Shown piece by piece: positions 23,901 to 31,340 of a stretch of DNA of 37,846 bases. The stretch spans positions 1 through 37,846 of the forward strand of contig JACXUT010000011.1 in assembly GCA_014763765.1 (NCBI GenBank), read 5' to 3'. The position numbers were made by a program, and so were the translations under genes. The notes below the pieces were generated by a model that had not been told where the DNA came from, did no database searches, and saw nothing but the letters and a program-made list of their open reading frames with translations. How positions within the stretch are numbered: the first letter of the stretch is position 1; every line of letters starts with the position of its first letter. The DNA comes from Micrococcales bacterium (lineage in GTDB: Bacteria; Actinomycetota; Actinomycetes; Actinomycetales; Cellulomonadaceae).

Positions 23901-24510
23901 CGGTCCAGGCGCGCTCCTCGACGACCTTGCGGCGCGCGATCTCGCCCAGGGACGGCCGGACGACGAGCACCGTCAGGGCCCCGAGCAGCGGGAAGAGCAC
24001 CCACGCGGGCCACCAGGTCACGCCCGCGACCACCCAGAGCGGGACGCAGCCGACGACGGTGCGGCCCATGCCCCAGACCTGCCGCCGCACCAGGGCGCCG
24101 ACCGCGTGCGTGTCGTCGTCGACCCGGTCCAGCACCTCACCCACGGCCTGCTCGGTGAGCGTCGCGAGCGGCTGGTGCAGCGCCGCGCTGAGCAGGTCGC
24201 CGCGCAGCCGGCCCTCGGCCCGGTCCACGACCCCGGCCCACACGACCTGCCCGACCGAGTCGACGAGCGCCGCCCCCACCAGGCAGAGCGCGAGCAGCGC
24301 GAGCCCGGTGCCCGTCGGGTCCTCCGCCAGGCGCCCCGCGACCACGGCGCCGAGCGCGGACCCGACCGCGCCGACGGTCAGCGCGGTGAGCGCGAACGCC
24401 GCGGCCCGGCCGCCGAGGCGGCGCACGTCGAGGCGGCGGGCCCGGTCGTCGGGACGGCGGGGCGCGTCCGGTGTCGGCGGAGCGGTGGCGGTGGTGGCGG
24501 TGCTGGTCAT
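20908..24510 (-). CDS. Fused ABC exporter, TMD-NBD-TMD-NBD, with one degenerate ATP site
   Basis: This 1200-residue protein is a complete ABC exporter in one chain. TMD1 spans about 35-310. NBD1 has Walker A GRTGSGKTT (376-384), an altered signature LSAGE (479-483), Walker B Asp503-Glu504 and switch His535. A repeat-containing linker lies at about 585-620 and TMD2 at about 640-920. NBD2 has Walker A GRVGSGKSS (1010-1018) and canonical LSGGQ (1109-1113), but Asp1134 replaces the catalytic Glu and Ala1163 replaces the switch His. One composite ATP site should therefore be competent and the other degenerate, as in heterodimeric exporters. The ATG at 24510 follows a -10-like TAGGGT by nine bases. 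It is upstream of the siderophore uptake genes on the same strand, so siderophore handling is possible but unproven. Confidence 0.9.
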   Translation of the reverse strand: MTSTATTATAPPTPDAPRRPDDRARRLDVRRLGGRAAAFALTALTVGAVGSALGAVVAGRLAEDPTGTGLALLALCLVGAALVDSVGQVVWAGVVDRAEGRLRGDLLSAALHQPLATLTEQAVGEVLDRVDDDTHAVGALVRRQVWGMGRTVVGCVPLWVVAGVTWWPAWVLFPLLGALTVLVVRPSLGEIARRKVVEERAWTDNAAAFEEAVAARDDLRTSHGQAFAVRRLAESSALVHRTLDRVLAVETLMTARAGMLLHALLGAVAVAGVALAAGGRLSVAELVTLFLVTASFVGQFDQLARNLPDLQEGIGAAIRIRELLESPPEPEGGLPVPSGPVGLELRDLHFAYEEGAFALRDVSLRVPAGQTVALVGRTGSGKTTLAALLSRAVEPPRGTVLLGGVDVRDLDLQQLRAAVGVVTQRTEILAGTLAENVALFADVPRAQVEAAVRELRLEEWVAGLPDGLDTLLGPGGTTLSAGEEQLVAFARLLVRDVQVVVLDEATARMDPLTEARVVAAADRLLGGRTGVLVAHRLGTVDRADQVVVLDHGRVVQQGPRAVLAAAEGPFRTLLTASRSDGTEHEQALGVEVPGVEVTGDEVTDAEVTGEVVPDGEADGTGSVGVRRRSGPPPELREPGPGLSLARGIAHALRVTPRWGIGGGLLFLAASLVAAQGAVTGFLWGRTVEGLRAGEAPVALVAVLVVLLLLVAPCGALAFRLYPRWWVEVLLRVRMAVLVGQTQQHRLRRTPPGEVVARALDADRFARYADRWVDLANGLVLVAVTAVLSWSLLAGAVLLGVLVVGAACALAGRRAAGRSATRSAAARATFGRALVSALDAARTVKLAARTPDVHAHLRRVDSGRVEAAVREHRVQAVLDGVPIVAVQAGVVVAWAALLGGVWDLASTLLVAGAVAGFNWFGVVAGAVVTEAPGTRAWQRATAEFAGGADLCAVPPGVHLPEGAAPAPRADGRDRLEHLELRGLSAVHDDGTVGVAGVDLTVRRGELVLLLGRVGSGKSSLLSALAGLMTHTGRMAWNGTEVDDPEEFLRPGRVAHVAQVPRVLSGTFADNVRLDHADRDVAGPVEDARLGDDVADAGGPDALVGHRGVRLSGGQVQRLALARALATRSELLLADDVSSALDAATEIELWQSLRARGTTVVGASAKRSALARADRVVVLEEGAVAAVGPWQELAGRWGHLAG
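22688..22747 (-). repeat. 15-nt tandem repeat, four copies, in the exporter linker
   Basis: Four in-frame 15-nt units encode the pentapeptide pattern (G/D)-x-E-V-(T/P) in the linker joining NBD1 to TMD2 of the fused exporter. Frame is preserved, consistent with a length-tolerant acidic linker. Confidence 0.85.
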
Positions 24511-24616
24511 CGTCCGACGACCCTAGGCACCGGGTCCGACACTCCCCCACACTTTTCCACCGGCGGGCGGCCGCGCCGTCGTCTCCCGGGTGATCCCGGT
24601 CGCTACCGTGGGCGCC

Positions 24617-25372
24617 GTGATCGTGTGGACCACCGCCTTCCTCGACGGCGGAGCAGCGGCCTGGCCCGCCACCCTCGACTTCTGGACGCGGGCGACCGCC
24701 ACCCGGCTCTCGGCGCCCCGTGGCCCCGACGACGAGTTCGTCACCCTGCTGCCGGACGACGGCGTCGCGTTCCTGCGCGCGCAGCGCACCACCACCGGCG
24801 CGCCGCGCGTGCACCTGGACGTGCACGTCGACGACGTGCGGCGGGCGGCGGACGAGGCGGTCGCGCTCGGCGCCCGGCAGGTGCTGAGCGCCCGGCACGT
24901 CCTGCTGAGCTCGCCGGGCGGCCTGCCGTTCTGCGTGGTGGCGGCGGACGGGATCGAGGGACCCCGCCCCGCACCGCGGCGGTGGACGGCGCCGGACGGC
25001 CGCAGCCACACGAGCCTCCTCGACCAGCTCGCGGTGGACGTGCCCGCCGACCGGTGGGAGCCGGAGGTCCGGTTCTGGCAGGCGCTCACCGGGTGGGCGG
25101 CGCGTCCCCACGACCCCGGCGCGTCGCTGGTGCCGCTCGTCCGCGGGGACGGCATGCCGCTGCGGATCCTGCTGCAGCGTCTCGACGAGCCCACGGGTGC
25201 GGTGCGGGCCCACCTCGACGTCGCGTGCGACGACCGGCCGGCCGAGACCGCGCGGCACGTGGGGCTGGGCGCGCAGGTCGAGCGCGTCCGCGAGCGGTGG
25301 ACCGTGCTCGTGGACCCGGCCGGGCGCCGCTACTGCCTGACCGACCGGGACCCGGCGACCGGCGAGGGCTGA
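24617..25372 (+). CDS. Two-module glyoxalase/VOC-fold protein
   Basis: This protein has 251 residues from the GTG at 24617. Two glyoxalase-like modules are visible, about 1-115 (FLDG, LDFWTRATATRL, PRVHLDVHVDDVRRAADEAVALGA) and 125-250 (VPADRWEPEVRFWQALTGW, AVRAHLDVACDD, GRRYCLTDRD). The repeated h-H-L-D-V strand and the WxFWxxLTG-type helix are typical of actinobacterial glyoxalase-like domains. The substrate is unknown; such proteins range from metal-dependent lyases to binding proteins. Two other in-frame GTG codons (24590, 24608) are possible starts. I prefer 24617 because a -10-like TACCGT ends seven bases before it, the pattern of a leaderless transcript. Confidence 0.75.
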   Translation: MIVWTTAFLDGGAAAWPATLDFWTRATATRLSAPRGPDDEFVTLLPDDGVAFLRAQRTTTGAPRVHLDVHVDDVRRAADEAVALGARQVLSARHVLLSSPGGLPFCVVAADGIEGPRPAPRRWTAPDGRSHTSLLDQLAVDVPADRWEPEVRFWQALTGWAARPHDPGASLVPLVRGDGMPLRILLQRLDEPTGAVRAHLDVACDDRPAETARHVGLGAQVERVRERWTVLVDPAGRRYCLTDRDPATGEG

Positions 25373-25375
25373 CGA

Positions 25376-25744
25376 TCAGCGGCGCGGCCGGTCGACCAGC
25401 GCCGCCGTGCCCGCCGCGAGGACGCCGGTGACCAGGGCCACGGACGGCCAGGCGCCCAGGTGCGGCGCGAGCAGGTGGGACGCGACGAAGCAGCCCGCGC
25501 CGAGGACGAGCACCCCGGCGACCCGCGCCGGGCCGGCGGCCGGCAGCGCACGCCAGCCGCTCCACGCGACCCCCGCGACCAGGACGGCGCCGCCCACCGC
25601 GCGCACGCCCGTCGCCTGGGCGGCGGCGAAGCCCCCGGCGAGGGTGGCCGCCGCGACGACCGCCGTCGGGACCCGCGGCCACGGTCCCCGGGGCACCGCC
25701 GGGGTGGCCGAGCCGGTGCGGGAGGGGTTCGCCGGAGACGTCAT
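25376..25744 (-). CDS. Small membrane protein of unknown function
   Basis: This 122-residue protein has a Pro/Ser-rich start (1-25) and about three to four hydrophobic helices (27-42, 50-66, 76-92, 99-117), with a short basic end. I recognise no family motif. The ATG at 25744 follows a -10-like CAGGAT by six bases. It converges with the glyoxalase-fold gene, leaving only three bases between the stop codons. A 5-bp inverted repeat (25368-25380) spans both stops but is too small to call a terminator. Confidence 0.65.
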   Translation of the reverse strand: MTSPANPSRTGSATPAVPRGPWPRVPTAVVAAATLAGGFAAAQATGVRAVGGAVLVAGVAWSGWRALPAAGPARVAGVLVLGAGCFVASHLLAPHLGAWPSVALVTGVLAAGTAALVDRPRR

Positions 25745-25779
25745 GCGCCCATCCTGCCCCGGCCCACCCGTCGCGGCCT

Positions 25780-25819
25780 CGTCCGGGCCCGGCGCGCTCA
25801 CCGCCGCCAGGCCCGGACG
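25780..25819 (-). terminator. Terminator of the heterodimeric ABC exporter operon
   Basis: A 10-bp perfect GC inverted repeat (25780-25789 with 25810-25819, 20-nt loop) lies 11 bases after the stop of the exporter gene at 25831. Confidence 0.5.
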
Positions 25820-25830
25820 CTCCGCGCGGG

Positions 25831-27813
25831 TCAGACCTGCTCCTCCACGACCGCCCCGGCGAACTGCGACTGGTACAGCCGGTGGTAGGCGCCCCCGGCC
25901 TCGATGAGCGCCTCGTGCGTGCCCTGCTCCACGATCGCGCCGTGCTCCATGACGAGGATCAGGTCCGCGTCGCGGATCGTGGACAGCCGGTGCGCGATGA
26001 CGAACGACGTCCGCCCCTCGCGCAGCGACGCCATGGCGTGCTGCAGCAGCCGCTCCGTGCGCGTGTCGACCGACGACGTCGCCTCGTCGAGGATCAGCAC
26101 GGACGGCTGGGCCACGAACGCGCGCGCGATCGTGATCAGCTGCTTCTCGCCCGCGGACAGGTTCGCCGCGTCCTCCTCCAGCACGGTGTCGTACCCGTGC
26201 GGCAGGGAGTGGACGAACCGGTCGACGTAGGTGGCCTGCGCCGCGGCGAGGACCTCCTCGTCGGTGGCCGACTGCCGGCCGTAGCGGATGTTCTCCCGGA
26301 TGGTGCCGGAGAACAGCCACGGGTCCTGCAGCACCATGCCCGTGCGGGCGCGGGCGTCGTGGCGGCTCAGCTCCGCGATGTCCTGGCCGTTGACGAGGAT
26401 GCGGCCGCCGTCGAGCTCGTAGAACCGCATGAGCAGGTTGACCAGCGTCGTCTTGCCCGCGCCGGTCGGCCCGACGATCGCGACCGTCTGCCCGGGGCTG
26501 ACGGTGAACGACAGGTCGGTGATGAGCGGCTGGTCCGGGCTGTAGGAGAACGACACGTGCTCGAACTCGATGGTGCCGTCGCCGTCGGCCGGCGCCGGGG
26601 CGTCCGCCGCGTCCGCGCTCTCCTCGTCCTCGTCGAGCAGCTGGAACACCCGCTCGGCCGAGGCCGTGCCGGACTGGACGACCGCGGCCATGCCGCCGAG
26701 CTCGGACAGCGGCTGCGTGAACATCTGCGTGTACTGGATGAACGCCTGCACGCTGCCCAGACGCAGGCTGCCGTTGGCGACCATCAGGCCGCCGAGCACC
26801 GCGATGCCGACGTACGTGAGGTTGCCGACGAACGACATGCCCGGCCAGATGATCCCGGACAGGAACTGCGCCCGGAACGACGCCCGGTAGAGCTCCTCGT
26901 TCTCCGCGCGGAACCGGTCGGCGAAGTCGCGGCGGCGGCCGAACACCTTGACGAGCGCGTGGCCGGAGAACGACTCCTCGACCCGGGCGTTGAGGCGGCC
27001 GACCTTGCGCCACTGCAGCCCGAAGGCCTTCTGGGACTTCGGGCCGATCACGCCGAAGATCACGCCCATCAGCGGCAGCGACACCAGCGCGACCAGGGCG
27101 AGCTGCCACGAGATCGAGAACATCATGACCAGCACGCCGATGACCGTGAGGATCGAGGTCAGCGCCGTGGACAGCGACTGCTGCATGGTCTGCGTGATGT
27201 TGTCGATGTCGTTGGTGACGCGGGAGATCAGCTCGCCGCGCTGCACGCGGTCGAAGTACGCCAGCGGCAGCCGGTTGATCTTCTGCTCGACGGCCTCGCG
27301 CAGCCGCCACATCGCCCGCACCATGACGACGTTGATGATGTAGCCCTGCCCCCACATGAGCAGGGCGCTCGCCACGTACAGCGCGAGGACGGTCAGCAGC
27401 AGGCGCCCGAGGTGGTCGAAGTCGATGCCCTGCCCGGGCACGAGCCGGTCCATGGCCGCGACCATGTCGGCGAGGCGGTCCTGCCCGTCGGCGCGCAGCC
27501 CGGCGACGGCCTGCTCCTGCGTGATGCCCTCCGGGAGCTGCCGCGACACGAAGCCCGTGAACACCGCGTCGGTCGCGCGCCCGAGGATGCGCGGGGCGAG
27601 CACGGTGAGCACGACGCCCGCGGCGCCCATGAGAGTCACGGCGACGAGCGCGAGCCTGTAGGGGCGCAGCAGCCCGAGCATCCGGCCGAACGACTCCTTG
27701 AAGTTGTCGGCCTTCCCGGGGGCGACGCCCTCCCACGAGTCGGACGCGATCCGCGCCTGCTCGCCGAGCTCGATCTCGAGCTTCTCGTCCTCGGTCAGCG
27801 TCTGGTCGCTCAT
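25831..27813 (-). CDS. ABC exporter half-transporter with the consensus ATP site
   Basis: This 660-residue TMD-NBD protein has six membrane helices in about 52-370. An extended extracytoplasmic loop between helices 1 and 2 (about 84-138) is a feature of the longer subunit in TM287/288- and LmrCD-type heterodimers. Its NBD carries Walker A GPTGAGKTT (448-456), signature LSAGE (552-556), Walker B Asp576-Glu577 and switch His608. The catalytic residues are complete while the signature is altered, so it provides the hydrolytic half. The ATG at 27813 overlaps the stop of the partner gene. Lipid or drug export is the usual role in this family; the substrate here is unknown. Confidence 0.93.
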   Translation of the reverse strand: MSDQTLTEDEKLEIELGEQARIASDSWEGVAPGKADNFKESFGRMLGLLRPYRLALVAVTLMGAAGVVLTVLAPRILGRATDAVFTGFVSRQLPEGITQEQAVAGLRADGQDRLADMVAAMDRLVPGQGIDFDHLGRLLLTVLALYVASALLMWGQGYIINVVMVRAMWRLREAVEQKINRLPLAYFDRVQRGELISRVTNDIDNITQTMQQSLSTALTSILTVIGVLVMMFSISWQLALVALVSLPLMGVIFGVIGPKSQKAFGLQWRKVGRLNARVEESFSGHALVKVFGRRRDFADRFRAENEELYRASFRAQFLSGIIWPGMSFVGNLTYVGIAVLGGLMVANGSLRLGSVQAFIQYTQMFTQPLSELGGMAAVVQSGTASAERVFQLLDEDEESADAADAPAPADGDGTIEFEHVSFSYSPDQPLITDLSFTVSPGQTVAIVGPTGAGKTTLVNLLMRFYELDGGRILVNGQDIAELSRHDARARTGMVLQDPWLFSGTIRENIRYGRQSATDEEVLAAAQATYVDRFVHSLPHGYDTVLEEDAANLSAGEKQLITIARAFVAQPSVLILDEATSSVDTRTERLLQHAMASLREGRTSFVIAHRLSTIRDADLILVMEHGAIVEQGTHEALIEAGGAYHRLYQSQFAGAVVEEQV

Positions 27814-29555
27814 CGGCCGGCCTCCACGGAGAGCTGGGACTCCGCGATCTCGCGGTAGGTCTGGTTGGTGGCGAGCAGCTCCTCGTGGGTGCCCAGGCCG
27901 GCGACGCGGCCGTCCTCCAGCACGAGGATCGCGTCGGCGTCGGTCACGGTCGAGACCCGCTGGGCGACGACGATCTTCGTGACCTCGGGCAGCTCGCGCC
28001 ACAGCGCCTGCCGCAGGCGGGCGTCGGTCGCGAGGTCGAGCGCGGAGAACGAGTCGTCGAACACCAGCACCTCGGGCCGGCGCACGAGGGCCCGCGCGAT
28101 CGCGAGGCGCTGCCGCTGGCCCCCGGAGACGTTGGTGCCGCCCTGCGCGATGCGCGCCTCGAGCCCGCCGTCCATCTGCGAGACGAAGTCGCTGGCCTGG
28201 GCGATCTCCAGCGCCCGCCACAGGTCGCCGTCGGAGGCGTCCTCCTGGCCGAGCCGGAGGTTGGACGCGACCGTGCCGGCGAACAGGAACGGCCGCTGCG
28301 GGACCAGGCCGATGCCGGCCCACAGGTCCTCGAGCGCGGTGTCCCGGACGTCGACGCCACCGACGCGCACCGTGCCGCCGGTGGTGTCGAACAGCCGCGG
28401 GACCAGCGACACGAGCGTGGTCTTGCCCGCGCCCGTGGAGCCGATGACGGCGACCGTCTGCCCCGGCCGGGCCGTGAAGGTGATCCCCGACAGCACGGGG
28501 TGCGCGGCCTCCGGGTAGGCGAAGGTCACGTCCTCGAACGCGACCTCCCCCGGGCGGGGGCGCCCGCGCACGGGCTGCTCGGGCTCGGCCAGCGTCGACG
28601 TGCTCGCCAGCACCTCCGCGATGCGCTCGGCCGAGACGGCGGCGCGCGGGATCATCACCGTCATGAAGGAGGCCATGAGGACCCCCATGAGGATCTGCCC
28701 GATGTACTGCATGAACGCGAGCAGCGTCCCGATCTGCACGTTCCCGTTGTCGACCTCGATGCCGCCGAACCAGATCACGCCGACGACGGTGACGTTGAGG
28801 ACGAGCATCGCCAGCGGGAACAGCAGGACGAACAGCGAGCCGATCTTGCGGCCGACCACCATGATGTCGGTGTTCGCGACCCGGAACCGGTCGGCCTCGA
28901 TCGACTCCCGGACGAACGCGCGCACCACCCGGACGCCCGTGAGCTGCTCGCGCATGATCCGGTTCACCGCGTCGAGCTTGCCCTGGTAGGACCGGAACAG
29001 CGGCACCATCCGGCTGATGATGAGGCCGGCCACCACGAGCAGGACGGGCACGGACACGGCGATCAGCCACGACAGCCCGACGTCCTGGCGCAGCGCCATG
29101 ATCACGCCGCCGATGGCGAGCATCGGCGCGGACACCAGCATGGTCGCGCCCATCATGGTGACCATCTGGACCTGCTGGACGTCGTTGGTGTTGCGGGTGA
29201 TGAGGGAGCCGGCGCCGAACTGCGAGATCTCGCGCTCGGAGAACCCGCTGACGCGCCCGTAGACGTCGTCGCGGATGTCCCGGCCGGCCTGCATGGCGGC
29301 GCGGGCGGCGAAGTACGTCGCGACGATCGCCGCGAGGATCTGCCCGAGCGACACGGTCAGCATGAAGGCGCCCGTGCGCCAGATGTAGCGGGTGTCGCCC
29401 TGGGCGACGCCCCGGTCGACGATGTCGGCGTTGAGGCTGGGCAGGTAGAGCATCGCGAGCGCGGAGCCGAGCTGGAACACCAGCACGCCCGCGAGGAGCC
29501 ATCGGTAGGGACGCAGGTAGCGCCAGAGCAGTCGGGCGAGCACGGGGGTCTCCAT
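27810..29555 (-). CDS. ABC exporter half-transporter with degenerate catalytic residues
   Basis: This 581-residue TMD-NBD protein has six membrane helices in about 20-310 and the NBD from about 337. Walker A is GSTGAGKTT (372-380) and the signature VSGGQ (476-480) is canonical. The catalytic Glu is Asp501 (VFDDSFSALD) and the switch His is Gln532 (VAQRVSTV). This is the complementary partner of the downstream 660-residue protein, and together they give one active and one degenerate site. The ATG at 29555 (METPVLARLL) is chosen because the family's first helix begins RYLRPYRWLL. Upstream GTG codons in the same frame are possible, and the ribosome site at 29555 is weak. Confidence 0.92.
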   Translation of the reverse strand: METPVLARLLWRYLRPYRWLLAGVLVFQLGSALAMLYLPSLNADIVDRGVAQGDTRYIWRTGAFMLTVSLGQILAAIVATYFAARAAMQAGRDIRDDVYGRVSGFSEREISQFGAGSLITRNTNDVQQVQMVTMMGATMLVSAPMLAIGGVIMALRQDVGLSWLIAVSVPVLLVVAGLIISRMVPLFRSYQGKLDAVNRIMREQLTGVRVVRAFVRESIEADRFRVANTDIMVVGRKIGSLFVLLFPLAMLVLNVTVVGVIWFGGIEVDNGNVQIGTLLAFMQYIGQILMGVLMASFMTVMIPRAAVSAERIAEVLASTSTLAEPEQPVRGRPRPGEVAFEDVTFAYPEAAHPVLSGITFTARPGQTVAVIGSTGAGKTTLVSLVPRLFDTTGGTVRVGGVDVRDTALEDLWAGIGLVPQRPFLFAGTVASNLRLGQEDASDGDLWRALEIAQASDFVSQMDGGLEARIAQGGTNVSGGQRQRLAIARALVRRPEVLVFDDSFSALDLATDARLRQALWRELPEVTKIVVAQRVSTVTDADAILVLEDGRVAGLGTHEELLATNQTYREIAESQLSVEAGR

Positions 29556-29656
29556 GGTCGAGGCGGCGAGGTCACGGCCACGGCCGGTGGGGGGACCGTC
29601 CGTATCGGCGAGCACGAGGGTACGCACCGGCACCGACACTCTCCGCCGGTTTTCGC

Positions 29657-29692
29657 CTCCGGCGTCGCGGACGTGCGAACCGGGCGCCGGAG
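29657..29692 (-). terminator. Candidate terminator of the MFS gene
   Basis: An 8-bp inverted repeat (29657-29664 with 29685-29692, 20-nt loop) abuts the MFS stop codon at 29693. The promoter of the ABC exporter operon must lie in the remaining 100 bp; TACCCT is one possible -10 there, without a clear -35. Confidence 0.45.
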
Positions 29693-30982
29693 TCAGGGGC
29701 GCGGCGACGCCCGCCCGGCCGCACCCGGTGCACGGTCGCGCGCGCCGCCACGGGCGTGCACCAGCAGCACCGCCACCGCCCCGGCGGCCGCGACCGCTCC
29801 CGCACCGAGCGCGAGCCCGCCGTACCCGGCGGCCGCCAGCACGAGGCCCGCGAGGGCGCCGCCACCGGCTCCGGCGGCGGACATGAGCGCGTCCGACAGG
29901 CCCTGGATCGCCACGCGACCGTCGCCCGGGACGGCCGCGGCGATGATGCTCGACCCGGCGACGGTCGCCGCGGACCACCCGAGGCCGAGCAGCACGAGGC
30001 CGGTCGTCACCACGACCGTGCTCGCCCCCGACGCGGCGGCGGCCACGGCGGCGACGACCAGGACGCCCAGCCCCCCGACGAGGACGGCGAGCGGGCCGAG
30101 CCGGTCGCTCAGCCACCCCATGACCGGGGCGAGGGCGTACATCCCGGCGATGTGCAGGCTCACCGTCAGCCCGACCACGGTCACCGTCGCGCCGTGCCCC
30201 GCCATGTGGACCGGCGTCATGGCCATCACCGCGACCATGACCGCGTGCGCCACGACGACGCCGAGCAGCGCCGCGACGGCGCGCGGGAACCGCGCCAGCG
30301 TCGCGACGGCCAGGCGGAGCGGGACGTGGTGACGGACCCCCGTCTCCACCGAGGTGCCGCGCTCCGCCGCGCGCGCCACCTCGAGGGGGTCCGGCCGCAG
30401 GCCGAACCAGAGCACCGCGGTCGCCGCGAGCATGCCCGCGGCGGAGAACAGGAACGCGGCCCCGAGCTCCGGAAGCCCGGTGAGCCGCCCGAGCGGTCCC
30501 CCGAGCCCCACGAGGTTCGGCCCGGCCACAGCGCCCACGGTGCCGGCCCACACCACCAGCGACAGGTCCCGCGCCCGGGTTCCGGCGGTCGAGAGGTCGG
30601 TCGCGGCGAACCGGGCCTGGAGGTTCACCGCGGAGCCGGCGCCCATGAGCACGCCGCCGGCGACCAGCAGCGGGAAGCTCTCCAGCACGGAGGCGAGCAC
30701 GAAGCCCAGGGCGCCCGCCGTCGCCACCACCAGCCCGGAGCTGAGGGCGGTGCGCCGGCCGCGGGCGAGGGCGAGGCGCGAGAGCACGAGCGCCGCGACG
30801 GCGGCGCCGAGGGTCGCGGCGGTGGTCACCGAGCCGGCGACGGCCTCGCGGCCCGTCAGCTCGACCGCCAGCAGCGACCCGATCGACACCACCGACCCCG
30901 CGGCGAGCCCGCTGAGCACCTGCGCCCCCGAGAGGAGCACGATCGTCCGGCGCCGCAGCCCCGCGGGGATCCCGTCCGTCAT
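29693..30982 (-). CDS. MFS transporter
   Basis: This 429-residue protein has twelve predicted helices. The short loop RLALARGRRTAL between helices 2 and 3 is the usual MFS motif A position but is degenerate. The second half has a better-conserved equivalent, GWLSDRLGPLAVLVGG. Drug or metabolite efflux is likely but the substrate is unknown. The ATG at 30982 has GAGGAG about ten bases upstream. It is flanked by hairpins on both sides and appears to be monocistronic. Confidence 0.87.
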   Translation of the reverse strand: MTDGIPAGLRRRTIVLLSGAQVLSGLAAGSVVSIGSLLAVELTGREAVAGSVTTAATLGAAVAALVLSRLALARGRRTALSSGLVVATAGALGFVLASVLESFPLLVAGGVLMGAGSAVNLQARFAATDLSTAGTRARDLSLVVWAGTVGAVAGPNLVGLGGPLGRLTGLPELGAAFLFSAAGMLAATAVLWFGLRPDPLEVARAAERGTSVETGVRHHVPLRLAVATLARFPRAVAALLGVVVAHAVMVAVMAMTPVHMAGHGATVTVVGLTVSLHIAGMYALAPVMGWLSDRLGPLAVLVGGLGVLVVAAVAAAASGASTVVVTTGLVLLGLGWSAATVAGSSIIAAAVPGDGRVAIQGLSDALMSAAGAGGGALAGLVLAAAGYGGLALGAGAVAAAGAVAVLLVHARGGARDRAPGAAGRASPRP

Positions 30983-31021
30983 CCGCCCGTCCGCTCCTCG
31001 CGCTCCGTCCCGGACGCGACA

Positions 31022-31064
31022 GGCCCGCCGCGTCCGCGGCACAGCGTGCCACGCGCGGCGGGCC
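31022..31064 (-). terminator. Terminator downstream of the small Cys-rich gene
   Basis: An 11-bp perfect inverted repeat (31022-31032 with 31054-31064) encloses a smaller ggcac/gtgcc hairpin. It lies 22 bases after the stop at 31087 and before the MFS start. Confidence 0.6.
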
Positions 31065-31086
31065 CGGACCGTCTCCGGACCGGGGG

Positions 31087-31245
31087 TCACCGGCCGCCGA
31101 ACAGGCGGGCGAGGAACCCCGGCTCGCTCTCGTGGCCCTCGCAGCGCTGGGACTGCGGGACGCCGCGCATGACCTGGTCCACGTGCTGGCCGCAGCCGGA
31201 CCAGGTGACCTTGCCGCACGTCCGGCACGTCACTGCCTGACACAT
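31087..31245 (-). CDS. Small Cys-rich putative zinc-binding protein
   Basis: This 52-residue protein starts at the ATG at 31245, chosen for a GGAGGT ribosome site seven bases upstream. A longer in-frame start at 31317 has no such site. Residues 2-20 hold four cysteines (MCQAVTCRTCGKVTWSGCG), followed by QHVDQVMRGVP and a further Cys-x-x-His (QRCEGHE). This could bind zinc as a compact ribbon. Short proteins with this CxxxxCxxCGKxTWxGCG pattern are common in actinobacteria, without an assigned function as far as I know. It lies 95 bp downstream of the CoA-disulfide-reductase/rhodanese gene on the same strand, perhaps cotranscribed, although a GC palindrome (31269-31284) intervenes. Confidence 0.8.
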   Translation of the reverse strand: MCQAVTCRTCGKVTWSGCGQHVDQVMRGVPQSQRCEGHESEPGFLARLFGGR

Positions 31246-31340
31246 GGGTGTACCTCCAGAGGGGTCGTGGGCCGGTGCCGGCCCGGGGGTCCGAGGGATC
31301 TCGGGGGTCGTGGTCACCCCGCGCGGGCGGGGGCCCGCGC

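Noticed and set aside
25368..25380. Hairpin across the two convergent stop codons
   Set aside because: Five base pairs with a three-base loop is too weak for a terminator, and such a palindrome arises easily where TGA and TCA face each other.
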